From IMG/VR virus record IMGVR_UViG_3300042881_000470, positions 1 to 23,315 of that record: DNA of 23,315 bases; one strand, written 5' to 3'. This stretch comes from a virus. Numbering within the stretch: the stretch's first letter is position 1; every line of letters begins with the position of its first letter. Of the stretch, positions 20,798 through 23,315 are shown piece by piece. The translations under genes were made by a program, and so were the position numbers. A model generated the notes under the pieces. That model saw only the letters and a program-made list of their open reading frames with translations. It did not search any database and was not told where the DNA came from.

Positions 20798-23286
20798 GAT
20801 GAAGACCCCAGACCCAAAGTTTTAAGTAACTGATTCACAGTCGTCGCACCACGAGCAGCATTGGTAAAAGCGTCTGGCTCAGGCATTGAGTAATTGGTTG
20901 CAGAAATTGGCAAACCTTGGAGCATAGACTGCTGAAACTGAAGCATCTTAAATGGGTTGGCACGAGCCTCTTCAAATGCAGCTTTGTCTGCTGCGATACC
21001 TTCAGCCTCAATGCCACGCTGTTGAGCGCCAAGGCGTGACTGTTCTTGCAACTGAGCCAAGCCCAACTGACCACCAGAAATCCCCAAATCGCCTTGAGCT
21101 TTTGCAGCCTGAAGACCGGTCTGAAGACCTTGTAGACCCAAGTTTGCACCAAACTGTTTAGATTGTTCAGAAGCTTGTTGAGCGGCTTGACCGTACTGAG
21201 CGGCTTGCTGAGCCGCAGTCATAGACTGACCTTGGTTGAACTGACGCGCAGCCTCTTGAGCTTGCTGTGCAGACATACCGTATTTGGCCATCATGTCAGC
21301 GGCGGTCATACCTTGAGTAGCACCGAACTGCTTAGACTGCTCAGATGCCTGCTGTGCCTGCATGTTACGGGCTTGGTCAGCATTAAACTGAGACATAGCA
21401 TTCTGGAACGCAGTGTCGTAACCCTTACCAGTGATACCGGCTAAGTTAGTGCCAAGATTGCGTTGGTTCTCTGCGGTCAAAATGGCGCTACGGCCACCAC
21501 CAAAAGCACCAGCCTTAGTCATCGCGGCTTTGTTGGCTTGCTCGCTAATGTTTGACTGACGGCGAGCCTCTTCCAGTTGTGGGTTTAAAGAAGCCTGCAA
21601 GTACGGATTCATGTACTGCTGAGCTTGCTCCTGACCGAAAGTGCCTGATTTAAACGTTGTACTTTGGTACGGGTCAGGTGCTTTGAACTGGTTTGTAAAC
21701 TGCGTGGCAGCAGAAAGTTCTGGTGCTTTAAACTGGTTATCAAACTTTGTTGGGTCGTAGCTTATGCCTTGAGCCTTGGCAGCAATATCGCCCGCAGTCT
21801 GCGTAGCTTGACCAACACTGCTAGGCACGGACAGATTACCCGCAGCTTGGAATGCTTGCTGTTGTAAGCCGGAAGCACCAGCCGAGAGTGGGCCGCCGTA
21901 CTGTTGATACGGAGCACTAGCCAAAGCTTCAGCTTTACCAAGCATATTAGGAATGTAGTCACCAGTCCAGCTTGCAAGTGTTTGCTCTGATCCTGTTGAG
22001 CCAGAGGGCAAAGCGCCGCCAGTTTGATACCGCTTAACTGATCCGCCATTGGCATAAGCTTGAGCCAAACCACCGGGCATGAACTTGTCTGGGTTAATTC
22101 TCTTGCCTTGTTTCTTTGTGCCGGTACGGGCTTGACGGATCTTGTCCATCATGCTGTACAACTTCTTAGCTCCGGCATCAGAGTTGCCGTTGCCCAAATG
22201 AGACACAACATCCGCAGGAACAACAAACTCGCCATGGCTTAGCGCGGCGGGTTGATCTTGGCCAATACGTGCTGGAATCTTATCGGCCATACCATCAGTC
22301 TCTCCTTGTAGGTAGCGGGGTACGCTACCGCCCTTAGCGTAATCAAGTTCACCACTTGAGTAAGTGTAATTGTTGAAAGGTTCTGTATCTTCTATATACA
22401 TCGGCATTTCATACTCTGGTATTTCGCCACGAAGACGATCAAACTCAGCTTGAATTTCTTCTTCGTTTAACTGATTTGGAAGCTGCCGCAGTAGATTGTC
22501 TCTAATCTGTTTATCAATTCCAGTAAATTCATCTGGTGTTCCTGCGGGCGCACCAGAGCCAGAACCGGAACCAGAGCCAGAACCAATGCCCTTTAAAATA
22601 GAATTTAAACCACCAGAGATACCGCTTAGTGCGCCGGGTTTACTAAGATAGTTACCAAGCAATGCGGCCAATCCAGCGCCACCAGCTATTTTGGCTACGT
22701 TTCCTAAATCAAAACCACCGCCGCCTCCACCGCCACCACCAGAAGAAGTGGAAGGAGATCCGGGTTGACGCACGTAATTAACATCGCCACCGTAGTTAAC
22801 ACCACCAGCACCGGGACGGCTGCCAGCGGGAGGAGCAGTCACCATGTTGCGTTCTGCGGTGAACTTAGGAATACCACCTTGGTATCCAACTTTTTGTCTG
22901 TTGGGTGCAAACATCCCTAGACCGCCAGCCAAGCCACCACCAAGAACAGCAATACGGCTTGCTATATCTGCTCCAGACAGATTGCTTCCAAAAAGATCAT
23001 TGATGGAGTTGGTAATATTTGAGCGATTTAAAAGATTGTATTCTTTTTCAATGTCACGATTGCTGGGCGAATCTGCATTTCTGTATTGCGAAGTGCTGTC
23101 GGGGGAAATGCCAATAAGTTTGTTTAAGTCAAACGGTAGATTGCCGCCGGGGATAGACTTATATCCGGTTTCCTCTGTGCCACCCATGCCCACCAGCATG
23201 TTATCAGGGATTCTTTTTCCGTATTCACTGCCGTATTTGCCATCTACACCCGTGGCATTCGGGCCAATTGCATATCTTTCGCTCAT
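20785..23286 (-). CDS. Gln/Ala-rich putative virion protein
   Basis: 833 residues from the ATG at 23286. The frame stays open to the window edge (reading GGEAARFLP before that Met), and the ribosome binding site is weak, so the true start may lie outside. The N-terminal half has Gly-rich runs (GGGGGGGGG near 187; GSGSGSGSGSG near 235) that look like linkers. Motifs YAKGGSVPRYLQG (about 315) and YANGGSVKRYQTGG (about 410) flank a conserved segment LSHGEFVVPADVVSHLGNGN. The C-terminal half is Ala/Gln-rich and helical with repeats (QQASEQSKQFGA twice). Sequences of this type occur with polyvalent proteins in phage genomes; an internal or tail-associated virion role is likely. It ends at the frameshift signal described at 20754-20797. 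Confidence 0.6.
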   Translation of the reverse strand: MSERYAIGPNATGVDGKYGSEYGKRIPDNMLVGMGGTEETGYKSIPGGNLPFDLNKLIGISPDSTSQYRNADSPSNRDIEKEYNLLNRSNITNSINDLFGSNLSGADIASRIAVLGGGLAGGLGMFAPNRQKVGYQGGIPKFTAERNMVTAPPAGSRPGAGGVNYGGDVNYVRQPGSPSTSSGGGGGGGGGFDLGNVAKIAGGAGLAALLGNYLSKPGALSGISGGLNSILKGIGSGSGSGSGSGAPAGTPDEFTGIDKQIRDNLLRQLPNQLNEEEIQAEFDRLRGEIPEYEMPMYIEDTEPFNNYTYSSGELDYAKGGSVPRYLQGETDGMADKIPARIGQDQPAALSHGEFVVPADVVSHLGNGNSDAGAKKLYSMMDKIRQARTGTKKQGKRINPDKFMPGGLAQAYANGGSVKRYQTGGALPSGSTGSEQTLASWTGDYIPNMLGKAEALASAPYQQYGGPLSAGASGLQQQAFQAAGNLSVPSSVGQATQTAGDIAAKAQGISYDPTKFDNQFKAPELSAATQFTNQFKAPDPYQSTTFKSGTFGQEQAQQYMNPYLQASLNPQLEEARRQSNISEQANKAAMTKAGAFGGGRSAILTAENQRNLGTNLAGITGKGYDTAFQNAMSQFNADQARNMQAQQASEQSKQFGATQGMTAADMMAKYGMSAQQAQEAARQFNQGQSMTAAQQAAQYGQAAQQASEQSKQFGANLGLQGLQTGLQAAKAQGDLGISGGQLGLAQLQEQSRLGAQQRGIEAEGIAADKAAFEEARANPFKMLQFQQSMLQGLPISATNYSMPEPDAFTNAARGATTVNQLLKTLGLGSSSPKR

Positions 23287-23315
23287 TGGTAAAAATCGCG
23301 CAGCCTCACCACCTA

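Overview
The window looks like part of a tailed-phage (Caudoviricetes) genome. The genes are tightly packed, often overlap by 1-20 bp, and fall into two opposed transcription blocks. One block holds phage recombination functions: a RusA-like resolvase, a PD-(D/E)XK exonuclease fused to a DUF1071/Sak-type annealase, an SSB-like protein and a YbcO-like HNH nuclease. The other holds a 3283-residue polyvalent protein and repeat-rich proteins of the type found in virions. Several small proteins resemble families I know from uncultured freshwater and Burkholderiales-type phages. A betaproteobacterial host is therefore plausible, but this is inference.

Layout. Positions 1-676 carry no convincing protein gene. 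They hold a branched, base-pairing-rich segment (about 36-411), a further hairpin (434-480) and an iteron-like block (513-582). A strong plus-strand intrinsic terminator at 679-713 lies inside the 3' end of the minus-strand rusA-like gene, so a plus-strand non-coding RNA is likely. The rusA-like gene (677-1114, minus) is divergent from the early operon with a gap of only 20 bp. The early operon (1135-8492, plus) starts with the recombination genes and continues with DNA-binding and zinc-finger small proteins. It then reaches a RAMP/Cas7-like protein (4995-5657), a 510-bp G-rich array with about 5-nt periodicity (5667-6176), a 151-aa conserved phage protein and a run of tiny coupled genes, and it ends with the YbcO-like nuclease. 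The minus-strand block (23286 to 8479) encodes an 833-aa Gln/Ala-rich protein, a proline-rich frame that appears to be joined to it by programmed -1 frameshifting, a 580-aa protein and the polyvalent protein. The two blocks meet tail to tail with a 14-bp overlap.

The most unusual features are: (1) the RAMP-like gene followed by the periodic G-rich array, which is bracketed on both sides by GTTTAAAC; (2) the palindrome GTTTAAAC, which occurs 21 times between 530 and 17060 and not at all in the last 6 kb; (3) a textbook-looking -1 frameshift signal at 20797-20754; (4) the exonuclease-annealase fusion with a perfect internal ribosome binding site; (5) the structured RNA candidate with its terminator embedded in an opposing gene. 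All assignments come from reading the sequence by eye; no database search was run.
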